From Maribacter aquimaris (GTDB lineage: Bacteria; Bacteroidota; Bacteroidia; Flavobacteriales; Flavobacteriaceae), in contig NZ_JABTCF010000009.1 in assembly GCF_014596745.1 (NCBI RefSeq), positions 139,646 through 203,645 on the forward strand: a DNA stretch of 64,000 nt. The letters are read 5' to 3'. How positions within the stretch are numbered: position 1 is the stretch's first letter; each line of letters opens with the position of its first letter. Positions 55,742 through 64,000 of this stretch are shown here, piece after piece. A model generated the notes under the pieces. The model did not search any database, had not been told where the DNA came from, and saw only the letters and a list, made by a program, of their open reading frames with translations. The translations under genes and the position numbers were made by a program.

Positions 55742-57091
55742 CTAAATCTCACGATTTACATCCCAAGCCTCAAGATAGTCGGCTACCGCCTTAGCGAACA
55801 TACTGCCCAAAGCCCCATTTACTACCCTGTGATCATAACTGTGTGACAAATACATTTTACTACGGACCCCGATAAAATCACCTTCACTGGTTTCGATGAC
55901 CGCAGGAATTTTTCGAATAGCGCCCAAAGCGAGTATACCTACTTGGGGTTGATTAATAATAGGCGTGCCAAAGACACTGCCAAAAGTACCTACATTGGTA
56001 ACGGTATATGTGCCCCCCTGCACTTCATCGGGTTTTAATTGATTCTTCCTTGAGCGATCCGCAAGGTCATTGACCACTTTGGTCATACCCACAAGGTTCA
56101 ACTGATCGGCATTCTTAATAACCGGAACAATAAGATTGCCATCGGGCAAGGCTGCGGCCATACCGATATTGATGTTTTTCTTCTTGATTACCGATTCCCC
56201 TTCCACAGAGATATTCATCATTGGATATTTCTTAAGGGCCTTGGCTACCGCCTCCATAAAAATCGGGGTAAACGTCAATTTTTCCCCTTCCGATGCATAA
56301 AAGGCATCCTTGATTTTATTTCTCCAATTAACGATATTGGTAACATCGACCTCAATAAAACTCTGTACATGGGCAGAAGTAGAAACACTCTCTATCATAT
56401 GCTTGGCAATAAGTTTACCCATACGGGACATTTCCATGACCTCTTCCCCACTTGCTGCAGCAACCTGCACCGGCGCCTGTTTTTCAACCTTAGGCTCGGG
56501 AATACTTTGGACGACCTGTGGCTGTGGTTTTTCCACCTTAGGCGTCAAGGGTTCAGTAACAGGGGAATTTCTGGAATCCACAAATGCCAAAATATCACTT
56601 TTGGTAACCCTTCCTTCCATACCAGTACCTTCTATGGTATCCAATTCGGATAAAGAAATACCTTCCTGTTTTGCTATATTCTTAACCAAAGGGGAATAAA
56701 ACCGGTCTGAAGAACCCTGCCCCAGCTTAGTACTGGCCGCTGTAACCTTAGCACTCTCAACAGTTTGGGCGATATCCTCAACAACTTTTGAAGGGACCTC
56801 AACTGCCTCTTCCTCTACATTACCGGAGTCACTGGAGTCATCCATATCCCCTTCAATCTCTATTATCGCAACAGTTTCCCCTACTTTAACGATATCGTCC
56901 ACATTGAACAATCTTTCAACCAATACGCCATCAACCTCACTTGGTACCTCAGAATCTACCTTGTCCGTGGCTATTTCAAAAACGGCTTCATCCATTTCTA
57001 TTGTATCACCTACTTCCTTTAACCAAGATGTCAATGTTGCCTCCGCAACACTCTCTCCCATACGTGGTAATTTCAATTCAAATTTTGACAT
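55742..57091 (-). CDS. Dihydrolipoamide acyltransferase (E2) of a 2-oxoacid dehydrogenase complex
   Basis: A 449-residue E2. The lipoyl domain has KLPRMGESVAEATLTSWLK with the lipoyl Lys in EIATDKVDSEVPSE. A peripheral-subunit-binding domain is seen at FYSPLVKNIAKQEGISLSELD, and the catalytic domain contains SHSYDHRVVNGALGSMF, with the catalytic DHR. Sequence features (MGESVAEA, VDSEV) resemble branched-chain or 2-oxoglutarate E2, but the class cannot be set from sequence alone. Confidence 0.93.
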   Translation of the reverse strand: MSKFELKLPRMGESVAEATLTSWLKEVGDTIEMDEAVFEIATDKVDSEVPSEVDGVLVERLFNVDDIVKVGETVAIIEIEGDMDDSSDSGNVEEEAVEVPSKVVEDIAQTVESAKVTAASTKLGQGSSDRFYSPLVKNIAKQEGISLSELDTIEGTGMEGRVTKSDILAFVDSRNSPVTEPLTPKVEKPQPQVVQSIPEPKVEKQAPVQVAAASGEEVMEMSRMGKLIAKHMIESVSTSAHVQSFIEVDVTNIVNWRNKIKDAFYASEGEKLTFTPIFMEAVAKALKKYPMMNISVEGESVIKKKNINIGMAAALPDGNLIVPVIKNADQLNLVGMTKVVNDLADRSRKNQLKPDEVQGGTYTVTNVGTFGSVFGTPIINQPQVGILALGAIRKIPAVIETSEGDFIGVRSKMYLSHSYDHRVVNGALGSMFAKAVADYLEAWDVNREI

Positions 57092-57173
57092 ATTGTTAGT
57101 TTACGCTCTGTTTTAGATAGATTATTTGCAAAATAAACAAAAAATAAAGCAAATTGCTCCATTAATTACATTG

Positions 57174-57794
57174 CTAATTTGTTTTCAACGAATTCTCAAA
57201 AGGAATTCTATTTAAAATACTACGTCCTAAGGTAACTTCATCGGCATACTCCAGTTCATCACCTACAGAAATACCGCGGGCAATGGTCGATGTTTTAACC
57301 TGCAACCCTTCTAGCTGTTTATAAATATAGAAATTGGTCGTATCCCCTTCCATTGTTGAACTCAAGGCAAATATCAACTCCTTTATCCTTCCCTCCTTTG
57401 CCTTATTGACCAATGATGTAATGGTCAACTCTTGGGGACCAACACCTTCCATAGGGGAAATTTTCCCTCCCAATACATGATAACGTCCATTGAATTGCCC
57501 CGTATTTTCAATAGCCATGACATCCCTGATATCCTCTACAACGCAGACCAGACTTTCATCACGTTTTGGATTGGCGCATATTTCACAGATTTCAACATCG
57601 GAAATATTATGACATTGCGAACAAAACTTGACCGAATTCCTAAGATCCTCCAATGCTGAGGCCAAACGCATGGTTTGACCATTGGGTTGTTTCAAAAGAT
57701 GGAGAACCAATCTCAATGCGGTCCGCTTTCCAATACCTGGTAATTGTGACATTTCATGTACAGCGTTCTCCAAAAGTTTTGACGAAAAATCCAT
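57174..57794 (-). CDS. recR: Recombination mediator protein RecR
   Basis: A 206-residue protein. It has the N-terminal helix-hairpin-helix ([17 protein letters not shown]), the Cys4 zinc finger ([16 protein letters not shown]) and the Toprim domain ([29 protein letters not shown]). RecR loads RecA at gapped DNA. The ATG at 57794 ([12 protein letters not shown]) is chosen over a GTG six codons upstream. It is divergent from the symporter gene. Confidence 0.97.
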   Translation of the reverse strand: MDFSSKLLENAVHEMSQLPGIGKRTALRLVLHLLKQPNGQTMRLASALEDLRNSVKFCSQCHNISDVEICEICANPKRDESLVCVVEDIRDVMAIENTGQFNGRYHVLGGKISPMEGVGPQELTITSLVNKAKEGRIKELIFALSSTMEGDTTNFYIYKQLEGLQVKTSTIARGISVGDELEYADEVTLGRSILNRIPFENSLKTN

Positions 57795-57852
57795 AACAAC
57801 AAAATTACACACTATTTTTGCTTTTTGTATTTTTCGCTAGAAATTAATTTAA

Positions 57853-59310
57853 ATGACTGCTACCCATATTTTACTTCTGATCGGAGCCTATTTCATTGTG
57901 CTCTTACTGATTTCCCATTTTACGGGAAAAAATGATTCCAATGTAGATTTTTTTAAGGCAGGCAAACAATCGCCTTGGTATTTGGTGGCCTTCGGCATGA
58001 TCGGGGCATCACTTTCGGGCGTCACCTTTATTTCGGTACCGGGTTGGGTAGAAGCCTCCGAATTCAGTTATATGCAAGTCGTCTTTGGGTATTCATTGGG
58101 GTATTTGGTCGTGGCCTATGTTCTATTACCCATCTATTACAAACAAAATGTCACCTCAATTTATGAATACCTTGATAATCGTTTTGGTTTTGTAAGTTAT
58201 AAAGTAGGCGCCATATCATTTTTTATTTCACGTGTTTTAGGGGCGGCCTTTAGGTTGTTTTTAGTGGCCATTGTTTTACAGCAATTTGTTTTCGATACAT
58301 GGAATGTTCCTTTTGAACTTACCGTAACCCTTTCTGTGCTACTCATCTGGATATACACCTTCCGGGGAGGCATAAAAACGATTGTTTGGACCGACACCTT
58401 ACAAACCTTGTTTATGTTGGTCTCCGTTGGATTGTCCATCTATTTTATCCTACAACAACTGAATTGGGATTTTATGGATTTTCTAGCCTCCGCGGAGCTC
58501 GAAAAATATAGTAAAACTTTATTCCTTAATGATTTCATGGACAAGAACCATTTTGTGAAATCATTTTTAGGCGGCATGTTCATAACCATTTGCATGACAG
58601 GGTTAGATCAGGATATGATGCAGAAAAACCTGACTTGTAAAACTTTGAAGGATTCACAAAAGAACATGGTAAGCTTTAGTTTGGTGTTGGTGGTGGTTAC
58701 TTTTATTTTTATGTTATTAGGAGCTTTATTGTTCATTTATGCGGACAAATTCCAAATTGCCATTCCCATGATGGATGGCAAAGCCAAACCCGACCTTTTA
58801 TTCCCTGAAATTGCCCTAAACAGTGGTCTTGGAATGATTGTGGGCATTACTTTCATACTTGGTCTTATTGCCGCCGCCTATAGTAGTGCCGATAGTGCAT
58901 TGACCTCTTTGACCACCTCTTTTTGTGTTGACTTTCTGGGTATCGGCAAAAAACCGGAAAACCATCAGAAAAGAATACGGAAAACCACGCATATCGGGAT
59001 GAGCCTATTATTGATTCTTGTGGTCATCGCCTTTAAGCATATCCTGGACACCAATGTCATAGACGGATTGTTACAGGTCGCCTCATATACCTATGGCCCC
59101 TTATTGGGATTATTCACATTTGGTATTATCACCAAATATCAAATCAAGGATAAGTACGTATGGATCGTGGCTCTGGTGTCCGTATCGATTTGCTACGTTT
59201 TAGGAAAACTACCCCCTGAAAATTTAAGTGGTTATGTTTTTGGATACGAATTACTGCCCTTAAACGGACTCATTACTTTTGTCGGATTGTTATTGATTCG
59301 GAAGAAATAA
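57853..59310 (+). CDS. Sodium:solute symporter (SSS family)
   Basis: A 485-residue membrane protein with about 13 hydrophobic segments. Seen: [30 protein letters not shown] near the start (the SSS first-helix region), [30 protein letters not shown], and [17 protein letters not shown], where the Ser/Thr-rich helix forms the sodium site. It resembles the flavobacterial SSS transporters of unassigned substrate. Confidence 0.93.
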   Translation: MTATHILLLIGAYFIVLLLISHFTGKNDSNVDFFKAGKQSPWYLVAFGMIGASLSGVTFISVPGWVEASEFSYMQVVFGYSLGYLVVAYVLLPIYYKQNVTSIYEYLDNRFGFVSYKVGAISFFISRVLGAAFRLFLVAIVLQQFVFDTWNVPFELTVTLSVLLIWIYTFRGGIKTIVWTDTLQTLFMLVSVGLSIYFILQQLNWDFMDFLASAELEKYSKTLFLNDFMDKNHFVKSFLGGMFITICMTGLDQDMMQKNLTCKTLKDSQKNMVSFSLVLVVVTFIFMLLGALLFIYADKFQIAIPMMDGKAKPDLLFPEIALNSGLGMIVGITFILGLIAAAYSSADSALTSLTTSFCVDFLGIGKKPENHQKRIRKTTHIGMSLLLILVVIAFKHILDTNVIDGLLQVASYTYGPLLGLFTFGIITKYQIKDKYVWIVALVSVSICYVLGKLPPENLSGYVFGYELLPLNGLITFVGLLLIRKK

Positions 59311-59473
59311 ATGAAACACTCGATTGCCCCGAAAAAAGGCACGAGCTATCGATCAACTGTTGTATAATTTCATATCACCCGAATTATTTTCTCCTTTTTT
59401 TTGAAAACAAAAGATTTATTTTCAACGATTCCAACAATTAAAGGGAAGGTAACAACCAGACCTTATTGACCCC

Positions 59474-59833
59474 TCAATACTGATCGGTTGCCAAAAGAAC
59501 CAAGGTACAAGCCTCGACAACCTCAATCTTGTTTTTCCTAAGCAATACATAGAACTCAGGGTTTTCAGTGCCTGGATTAAAAATCACCCTTGATGGTTGT
59601 AGGGCAATGATTTCATTATAATAGGCTTTTTGCCTTTTTGGATTTAAATATAAAGTAATCGTGTGTATATTTTGGATATCATTTAAATTGGTATTAATTT
59701 GCACCTCGTGAATTACTCCTACTTGTAATCCGAATGCCTTGGTGGCGATATCCTTGTCTACCAGACGCTTTACCGCAATGTTGCTGTAACGATCTGGTTT
59801 TAAAGAAGCCCCAATAACAAGTGTGTCTTTCAT
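59474..59833 (-). CDS. CoA-binding (Rossmann-like) protein
   Basis: A 119-residue protein beginning KDTLVIGASLKPDRYSNIAVKRLVDK, then QNIHTITLYLNPKRQ, PSRVIFNPGTENPEF and a last segment VEACTLVLLATDQY. This is the single-domain CoA_binding pattern (like YccU), with GASxxxxRxS at the N-terminus and NPGTENxE later. It probably binds CoA or a nucleotide; the reaction is unknown. Confidence 0.85.
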   Translation of the reverse strand: MKDTLVIGASLKPDRYSNIAVKRLVDKDIATKAFGLQVGVIHEVQINTNLNDIQNIHTITLYLNPKRQKAYYNEIIALQPSRVIFNPGTENPEFYVLLRKNKIEVVEACTLVLLATDQY

Positions 59834-59867
59834 ATGTTAAAAGTGTTTAGTACTGTAACTTTTTGGA

Positions 59868-59875
59868 CAAAAGTA
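59868..59875 (-). promoter_or_regulatory. Putative -7 box of the CoA-binding gene (TACTTTTG)
   Basis: TACTTTTG on the minus strand, 34 bases before the ATG, fits TAnnTTTG. A TTG lies 16 bases further upstream, a shorter spacing than usual. Confidence 0.35.
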
Positions 59876-59982
59876 CGTCTAATCAACAATACAATTCCAT
59901 ACTGTAAGAAATATAAGGTCGTTGATGAAGCTATATGTTTATAGTTAATGGTTAGTGTTTAGTATAGCATATCAGCGAAAGG

Positions 59983-60010
59983 AACCCTGGCGGAAACGTC
60001 AGGGTTTTGT
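59983..60010 (+). terminator. GNRA-loop hairpin followed by T-rich tail
   Basis: AACCCTGGCG (59983-59992) pairs with CGTCAGGGTT over a GAAA tetraloop (one G-T pair), followed by TTGTATTT. No plus-strand gene precedes it since the CoA-binding gene is on the other strand. It shares its arm sequence with the hairpin at 60637. Confidence 0.55.
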
Positions 60011-60148
60011 ATTTATACCCACCAAATACGAATCAACAAAAAAACGAATCAAGAACAATTGTTGTGTTTATGCAAAGATTGTAGTCAATCTGTAAAGGAA
60101 AATTGCTGTATTTTTCAAGCCCTTGAACGGGGTTCTAAAGAAGGAACG

Positions 60149-60291
60149 GCCTATTTTTGATTTCGTTTTAAATCAAGTGGTTTCCGCATTGGTCGAGGGA
60201 AGCCGTCCATAGAGCATTTCACCTTAGTGAAAGCGGCCTGGACGGTGTGGCTGCGGAAAGTACGTGGATTTAAAGAAATTCAAAATCAGCC
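60149..60291. repeat. Long nested inverted repeat (about 140 bases), REP/MITE-like
   Basis: Successive exact arms close on the same centre: TTTAAATC/GATTTAAA (60167-60174, 60267-60274), TTTCCGCA/TGCGGAAA (60181-60188, 60252-60259), CCGTCCA/TGGACGG (60203-60209, 60239-60245), and TTTCAC/GTGAAA (60217-60222, 60227-60232) around a CTTA loop. The outer parts GGCCTATTTTTGATTTC and GAAATTCAAAATCAGCC also pair imperfectly. The pattern suggests a structured RNA or a palindromic mobile-derived element. Confidence 0.6.
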
Positions 60292-60636
60292 TAGCGTTTT
60301 TTGTTTCTTTTTTGGGCAATGCAAAAAAGAACAGAACACGAACTTCGGGATAGTTTATGCTATCTTTTTCTAATTCACACCCAACTTTTGGGATTGATCC
60401 AAAAAAACTTAAGTTACCAGGTGAATTTCAATATCATTTTATTCGACCTGTTTATAAAAGAAAGTTAAAGTTGGGATTAACCGTAACAATCACAATTCTT
60501 TTACGTCTAATGTATATAGAACACCTTATGCAGGGGCATCTAGAAGATTTTGTTTTTCAAAAGCACTTGTTTCAGAAAAAATTGGTCAATACTTATTGGG
60601 ATGATGGTTGGTTGGTTCCAAGAATGATTGGCCAAG

Positions 60637-60669
60637 AAAAAACCCTGACGAATTTCGTCAGGGTTTTAT
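60637..60669 (-). terminator. Perfect hairpin terminating fabH (bidirectional)
   Basis: AAAACCCTGACGAA and TTCGTCAGGGTTTT pair exactly around one base. On the minus strand it begins 24 bases after the fabH stop and is followed by a T run (GGGTTTTTTC). Confidence 0.8.
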
Positions 60670-60692
60670 ATTTCAACAGAAGATTGAAATTT

Positions 60693-61700
60693 CTACCATC
60701 TTATGATAACACTACCCCAAGTAAAACCACTACCAAAGGCTGCAAGCACCACTAAATCACCTTCTTTTACCTTCCCTTGCTCCCATGCTTCAGTTAGGGC
60801 AATGGGTATCGATGCCGCAGTGGTATTACCATACTTCATGATGTTATTAAAAATTTGATCATCACTCAATTTGAACTTCCTTTGAACAAATTGGGAAATC
60901 CTTAAATTAGCCTGGTGTGGTATGAATAAATCAATATCCTCCTGTGTAAGGCCATTAGCCTTCAACCCTTCCATAATAACCTCACTGAAACGCACCACGG
61001 CATTTTTAAATACGAATTGCCCATTCATATAGGGATAATACGAGATATCCTCTGGATCGTTTTCCTTAATTATATCGGTAATCCATCTTTTGCCCATTCC
61101 CGGCGCAACCAATGAAAGTTCATCGGCATGTTCCCCTTCAGAGTGTAAATGGGTTGAAAGTATTCCTTTTGTATTGTCCTCTTCCCTCGAAAGAACCACA
61201 GCTCCGGCACCATCACCAAAAATAACGGTTACTCCCCTACCACGTGTGCTAAAATCAAGACCGGTCGAATGGACTTCCGAACCAATGACCAAGACATTTT
61301 TATACATTCCTGTTTTTATAAACTGATCTGCTACGGAAAGTGCATATACAAAACCCGAACATTGGTTTCTCACATCCAAAGCCCCCACAGTCTTTATTCC
61401 TAGTTCCCGTTGAACCATAACTCCCGGTCCAGGAAAATAATAATCAGGACTAAGGGTTGCAAAAACGATAAAATCAATTTCATCTTTATCAATACCCGCT
61501 CTTTCTATGGCAATTTTAGCCGCTTTGACCCCCAACGTTAACGTAGTATCCTCTCCTTTAATAACATGTCTACGTTCCTTTATCCCGGTTCGCTCCTGGA
61601 TCCATTCATCATTGGTATCCATCACTTTAGCCAAATCATCATTGGTTACAACATTTTCAGGCACGAAATACCCAAGGCCCGTAATCTTAGAATTATACAT
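60693..61700 (-). CDS. fabH: 3-oxoacyl-ACP synthase III (KAS III)
   Basis: A 335-residue thiolase-fold enzyme that condenses acyl-CoA with malonyl-ACP to start fatty acid synthesis. The catalytic triad is Cys114 in VRNQCSGFVYALSVA, a His in FIPHQANLRI and an Asn in KYGNTTAASIPIAL. ALDVRNQC and ERTGIKERR are typical of FabH. The ATG at 61700 (MYNSKITGLGYF) is preferred to a start 18 codons upstream, because the extra N-terminus is absent from the family. Confidence 0.95.
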   Translation of the reverse strand: MYNSKITGLGYFVPENVVTNDDLAKVMDTNDEWIQERTGIKERRHVIKGEDTTLTLGVKAAKIAIERAGIDKDEIDFIVFATLSPDYYFPGPGVMVQRELGIKTVGALDVRNQCSGFVYALSVADQFIKTGMYKNVLVIGSEVHSTGLDFSTRGRGVTVIFGDGAGAVVLSREEDNTKGILSTHLHSEGEHADELSLVAPGMGKRWITDIIKENDPEDISYYPYMNGQFVFKNAVVRFSEVIMEGLKANGLTQEDIDLFIPHQANLRISQFVQRKFKLSDDQIFNNIMKYGNTTAASIPIALTEAWEQGKVKEGDLVVLAAFGSGFTWGSVIIRW

Positions 61701-61821
61701 TTTGAAATCTGTTTTAGTTTGTACAATAGACCTAGACCATCTATTGGCCTGCAAGGTAGTGATTGCTCGTCTTTAAATCAAAACATTAAAGTACTCCTAA
61801 GTAACAAAAAAAAAGTATTAC

Positions 61822-63132
61822 CTACCCTAAATACGTCCTAAAATTATTTACCTGCACTGTGGCCTTTAAATCATGAAGTAGGTTATAAAGACCAAAAAAT
61901 GTACGGTTCATGTATAGAAAATGTTTGGAACCCCGATTCCCGTTCATTTTACGAATTTGCGGATCAGTGGAGTACCGCTGACTTAAGTCCGCTATCCTTG
62001 ACCAAAATGCATCTGCCCCAAAATCAAATTCCTTTTCATGGAAAGGCGACGTGAACAATGACAGCATTTCCTTAAAAAGCTCTTTGAAAAAATCGAATTC
62101 CTCGGGAGTATCGGTCGATGTCAATATTTCCAACTCATAAAGCTTCTGGGTAAAAACGGCGTCGTTGGAAATATTCTCTTTTTTGGACAACTCAAAATAA
62201 GGCACATAAAACTCATCCGGGATAGCCTTGATACAGCCAAAATCGATGGCAATAAGGGTCTCCCTATCACTAATCAGGAAGTTACCAGGATGGGGATCGG
62301 CATGTACTTTCCGTAGTCCATGAATTTGATACATATAAAAATCCCATAAGGTCTGTCCTAGTTTATCACCTTGTTCCTTTGTGAAACCAGTCTTGGTAAA
62401 CTCGCTTAAATGTTGCCCATGCATCCAATCCATGGTGATAATACGATCACTGGAAAGGTCTTTATAATACTTTGGAAATTCCAGATTGGGTATAATGGCA
62501 CAAGATTCGGTTATCGCTATACTTTGTCGCAATTCGAGTATATAATCGGTTTCCTCAACCAATTTATTCTCGACCTCCTTAAAATATTTATCAGAATCCT
62601 TTCCCTGCATATTGAACATACGGATGGCTATGGGTTTCACCAAGGCCAAATCACTGCTAATACTCTCTGCCACCCCGGGATATTGGATTTTCACCGCTAA
62701 TTCCTTCCCATCCTTTGTCGCTTTGTGAACTTGGCCTATACTCGCCGCATTTACAGAGTTTCGCTCAAAAGTATCAAAAAGTTCCTCGGGATATTTACCC
62801 AAATACTTCTTAAAGGTTTTGCGAACCAATGGGGCTGAAAGTGGGGGTACTGAAAACTGGGAAAGTGAAAATTTTTCCACATAGGCCTTTGGCAAAAGGT
62901 TCTTCTCCATACTCAACATCTGGGCCACCTTCAAGGCACTGCCTTTGAGACTCTTTAATCCGTCGTAAATATCCTCGGCATTGTCTTCATTCAGCTCATC
63001 CTTTGTATGTTCAGGGTTGACTAATTTCTTGCCATAATACTTCGCATAGTTACCACCGATCTTAACCCCGGTCTTCACCAATTTACCTGCCCGCTCTATC
63101 TTTCCTGTGGGAATCTTATCAAGTGTTTTCAA
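61822..63132 (-). CDS. AarF/ABC1/UbiB-family atypical kinase
   Basis: A 436-residue protein. Seen: a KxGQ-like N-terminal motif (SLKGSALKVAQMLSMEKNLLP), SIGQVHKATKDGKELAVKIQYPGV (the Ala-rich loop replaced by ASIGQVH, and the ATP Lys), and the catalytic HADPHPGNFLI with IDFG. UbiB kinases support isoprenoid lipid or quinone metabolism. No ATG opens the frame; the only starts are TTG (63132) or ATA just before it, and a TAA lies upstream. It follows the TetR-like gene after 25 bases, so they form a unit. Confidence 0.9.
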   Translation of the reverse strand: MKTLDKIPTGKIERAGKLVKTGVKIGGNYAKYYGKKLVNPEHTKDELNEDNAEDIYDGLKSLKGSALKVAQMLSMEKNLLPKAYVEKFSLSQFSVPPLSAPLVRKTFKKYLGKYPEELFDTFERNSVNAASIGQVHKATKDGKELAVKIQYPGVAESISSDLALVKPIAIRMFNMQGKDSDKYFKEVENKLVEETDYILELRQSIAITESCAIIPNLEFPKYYKDLSSDRIITMDWMHGQHLSEFTKTGFTKEQGDKLGQTLWDFYMYQIHGLRKVHADPHPGNFLISDRETLIAIDFGCIKAIPDEFYVPYFELSKKENISNDAVFTQKLYELEILTSTDTPEEFDFFKELFKEMLSLFTSPFHEKEFDFGADAFWSRIADLSQRYSTDPQIRKMNGNRGSKHFLYMNRTFFGLYNLLHDLKATVQVNNFRTYLG

Positions 63133-63157
63133 TATGCTATCGGCTTATTATTACTAA

Positions 63158-63817
63158 TTAAACAAAGGTTTCCTTGTATAGGAATTTCCCGAAATCAATG
63201 ATGTTTTCCAATGGTGTATTATCAAAAACATCGAAAATGGTATTCACAGACTTTTCTATGGCCATGTCCGTTTTCTCAAACCCTTTGGATTCATCGTCCT
63301 TCCAGAATTTAAGTAAAAACAAAAATTGGAACCACACCCCTTCCGAGAACAACTTGGGGTTGAACTTTGTCACTTTCAATGTTTTATTGGAATTGTCATC
63401 CTCTATCAAAACGGTTGCAAAATTCTTAATATGTTTTCGCAGCCCTTTTAACTGTTCTAAATTCTTTAAAGGATTTTTCTCCTGCTGCAATGCAAGCAAT
63501 ACATAACTACGGTTTAAGGTCAATAACTCAAAAAAGGAATAAAAGAAGGTGAGCATTTTATCCTTATTCGTAAAATCGTCGAATTCCTTGTTCTTCCGCA
63601 ATAAATCTTCGGTATTCTCGAAGAAAACGTTCCAAATTCGTTTCGGAATGGATTCAAGTGAACCGAATATCCCATAAAAATCCGCTTCTGAAATCGAATT
63701 TAACTTACAGAATTTATATACGGATTTAGGTCTGGACTCGTGCTCCAACACATGATCCATATACATTGTTATTAAATCATTCTCCGTTAATTTCTTGGTT
63801 TTGGCTTTAGCTCCCAT
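63158..63817 (-). CDS. TetR/AcrR-like regulator
   Basis: A 219-residue protein. The N-terminus ENDLITMYMDHVLEHESRPKSVYKFCKLNSISEADFYGIFGSLESIPKRIW matches a TetR helix-turn-helix in which recognition-helix residues are SEADFYGIFGS. The rest is a helical ligand-binding domain. Such TetR-AarF pairs are often seen in Bacteroidota, with the regulator upstream of the ABC1 kinase. The ligand is unknown. Two inverted repeats lie in its upstream region. Confidence 0.85.
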   Translation of the reverse strand: MGAKAKTKKLTENDLITMYMDHVLEHESRPKSVYKFCKLNSISEADFYGIFGSLESIPKRIWNVFFENTEDLLRKNKEFDDFTNKDKMLTFFYSFFELLTLNRSYVLLALQQEKNPLKNLEQLKGLRKHIKNFATVLIEDDNSNKTLKVTKFNPKLFSEGVWFQFLFLLKFWKDDESKGFEKTDMAIEKSVNTIFDVFDNTPLENIIDFGKFLYKETFV

Positions 63818-63849
63818 GGATCGATTTTTTTTATTTGTGGAAATGGATT

Positions 63850-63869
63850 AGGTTTTCAGGTTAAAACCT
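63850..63869. promoter_or_regulatory. Inverted repeat 33 bases upstream of the TetR-like gene
   Basis: AGGTTTT (63850-63856) and AAAACCT (63863-63869) are exact reverse complements with a six-base spacer. The position suits a TetR operator, though the arms are short. Confidence 0.35.
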
Positions 63870-63878
63870 TTTGGAAAA

Positions 63879-63902
63879 ACGTGCTTTCCCAAGAAAGCAC
63901 GT
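63879..63902 (-). terminator. Perfect 10-bp hairpin with T5 tail upstream of the TetR-like gene
   Basis: ACGTGCTTTC (63879-63888) and GAAAGCACGT (63893-63902) pair exactly over a CCAA loop. On the minus strand it is followed by TTTTT, so it may terminate a minus-strand gene just outside the window. An operator role for the TetR-like protein is the alternative. Confidence 0.55.
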
Positions 63903-64000
63903 CTCCAACCACCTAACCATTTAAATATAATGCAATTGGATTAAATTGACTTTTTCATAGCAAGTCCTTTCCCAATCACTACAAAGATAACACTTGTTTA

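Larger units (their letters stand above)
59834..60692. other. Gene-poor stretch with hairpins and a repeat-like element
   Basis: About 860 bases. It holds a TACTTTTG box at 59868-59875 (minus strand, for the CoA-binding gene), two related AACCCTG-arm hairpins at 59983-60010 and 60637-60669, and a long nested hairpin at 60149-60291, followed by a short palindrome with arms CTTTTTTG/CAAAAAAG near 60306-60328. A 132-codon frame from 60357 is not supported: it runs through the hairpin at 60637 into the fabH gene and looks like no protein I know. Confidence 0.5.

Noticed and set aside
60357-60755. 132-codon frame on the plus strand in the gene-poor gap
   Set aside because: It runs through the perfect terminator hairpin at 60637-60669 and overlaps the fabH 3' end. 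Its translation has no recognisable family or consistent composition, and it begins in the palindromic region.

Overview
The window is chromosomal DNA of a bacterium of the phylum Bacteroidota, most likely a marine member of the Flavobacteriaceae. The evidence is AT-rich DNA, many lipoproteins with a GC(S/N)KDD-type lipobox, a one-protein hybrid two-component system, BshC of bacillithiol synthesis, a DUF4295 gene next to rpmB and rpmG, and upstream boxes of the TAnnTTTG type used by the Bacteroidota primary sigma factor. I see no rRNA, tRNA, CRISPR array, prophage or complete insertion sequence. Genus cannot be decided from the sequence alone.

Layout. 1-3.5 kb: end of a VOC protein, a YafY/WYL regulator with an inverted repeat at its start, a PaaI thioesterase, a soluble GAF histidine kinase and a DUF2007 protein. 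3.7-7.8 kb: a 1357-residue hybrid sensor (propeller, Y_Y_Y, kinase, receiver, AraC) closed by a terminator. 7.9-17.4 kb: an accessory region of exported proteins all on the plus strand: a collagen-like lipoprotein, a lipoprotein-like frame broken by an in-frame stop, a SnoaL-like lipoprotein, two paralogous DUF5018/leucine-rich-repeat lipoproteins, and three secreted proteins whose predicted mature N-termini all read Q-x-x-R-D-H-R. The third is an astacin protease with a ricin-type lectin; it shares a three-copy repeat of about 40 residues with the second. 17.6-23.5 kb: an MddA-like methanethiol methyltransferase, DUF4242, cupin, PLP decarboxylase, TPR lipoprotein and SCO protein.

23.5-57.8 kb is mainly core genome: nitronate monooxygenase-like protein, mnmA, a four-domain fasciclin lipoprotein, yidC, pyrG, DUF3820, DUF922, OsmC, a five-LysM periplasmic-binding protein, guaA, a PNPOx-like flavoprotein, a second PLP decarboxylase, a GT39 glycosyltransferase, bshC, an M14 peptidase, a GntP permease, rimO, a serine hydrolase, ftsY, DUF4295-rpmG-rpmB, cinA, an Hpt protein, a FAH hydrolase, a carboxypeptidase-regulatory-like protein, a DnaQ-like exonuclease, a lipoyl E2 acyltransferase and recR. 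57.8-64 kb: a sodium/solute symporter, a CoA-binding protein, an 860-base gene-poor stretch with a long hairpin element, fabH, an AarF/UbiB kinase and a TetR-like regulator.

The most likely undescribed system is the exported cluster at 13.2-17.4 kb, perhaps with the LRR lipoproteins upstream. Its members are linked by a common mature N-terminal signature and by shared repeat modules, although their cores differ (Cys-rich, propeller-like, metalloprotease plus lectin). The non-coding elements worth following are the 140-base hairpin near 60.2 kb, the REP-like palindrome near 19.4 kb, and the hairpin-rich gap at 27.9-28.3 kb. Domain names are assigned from sequence patterns by eye; no database search was run.
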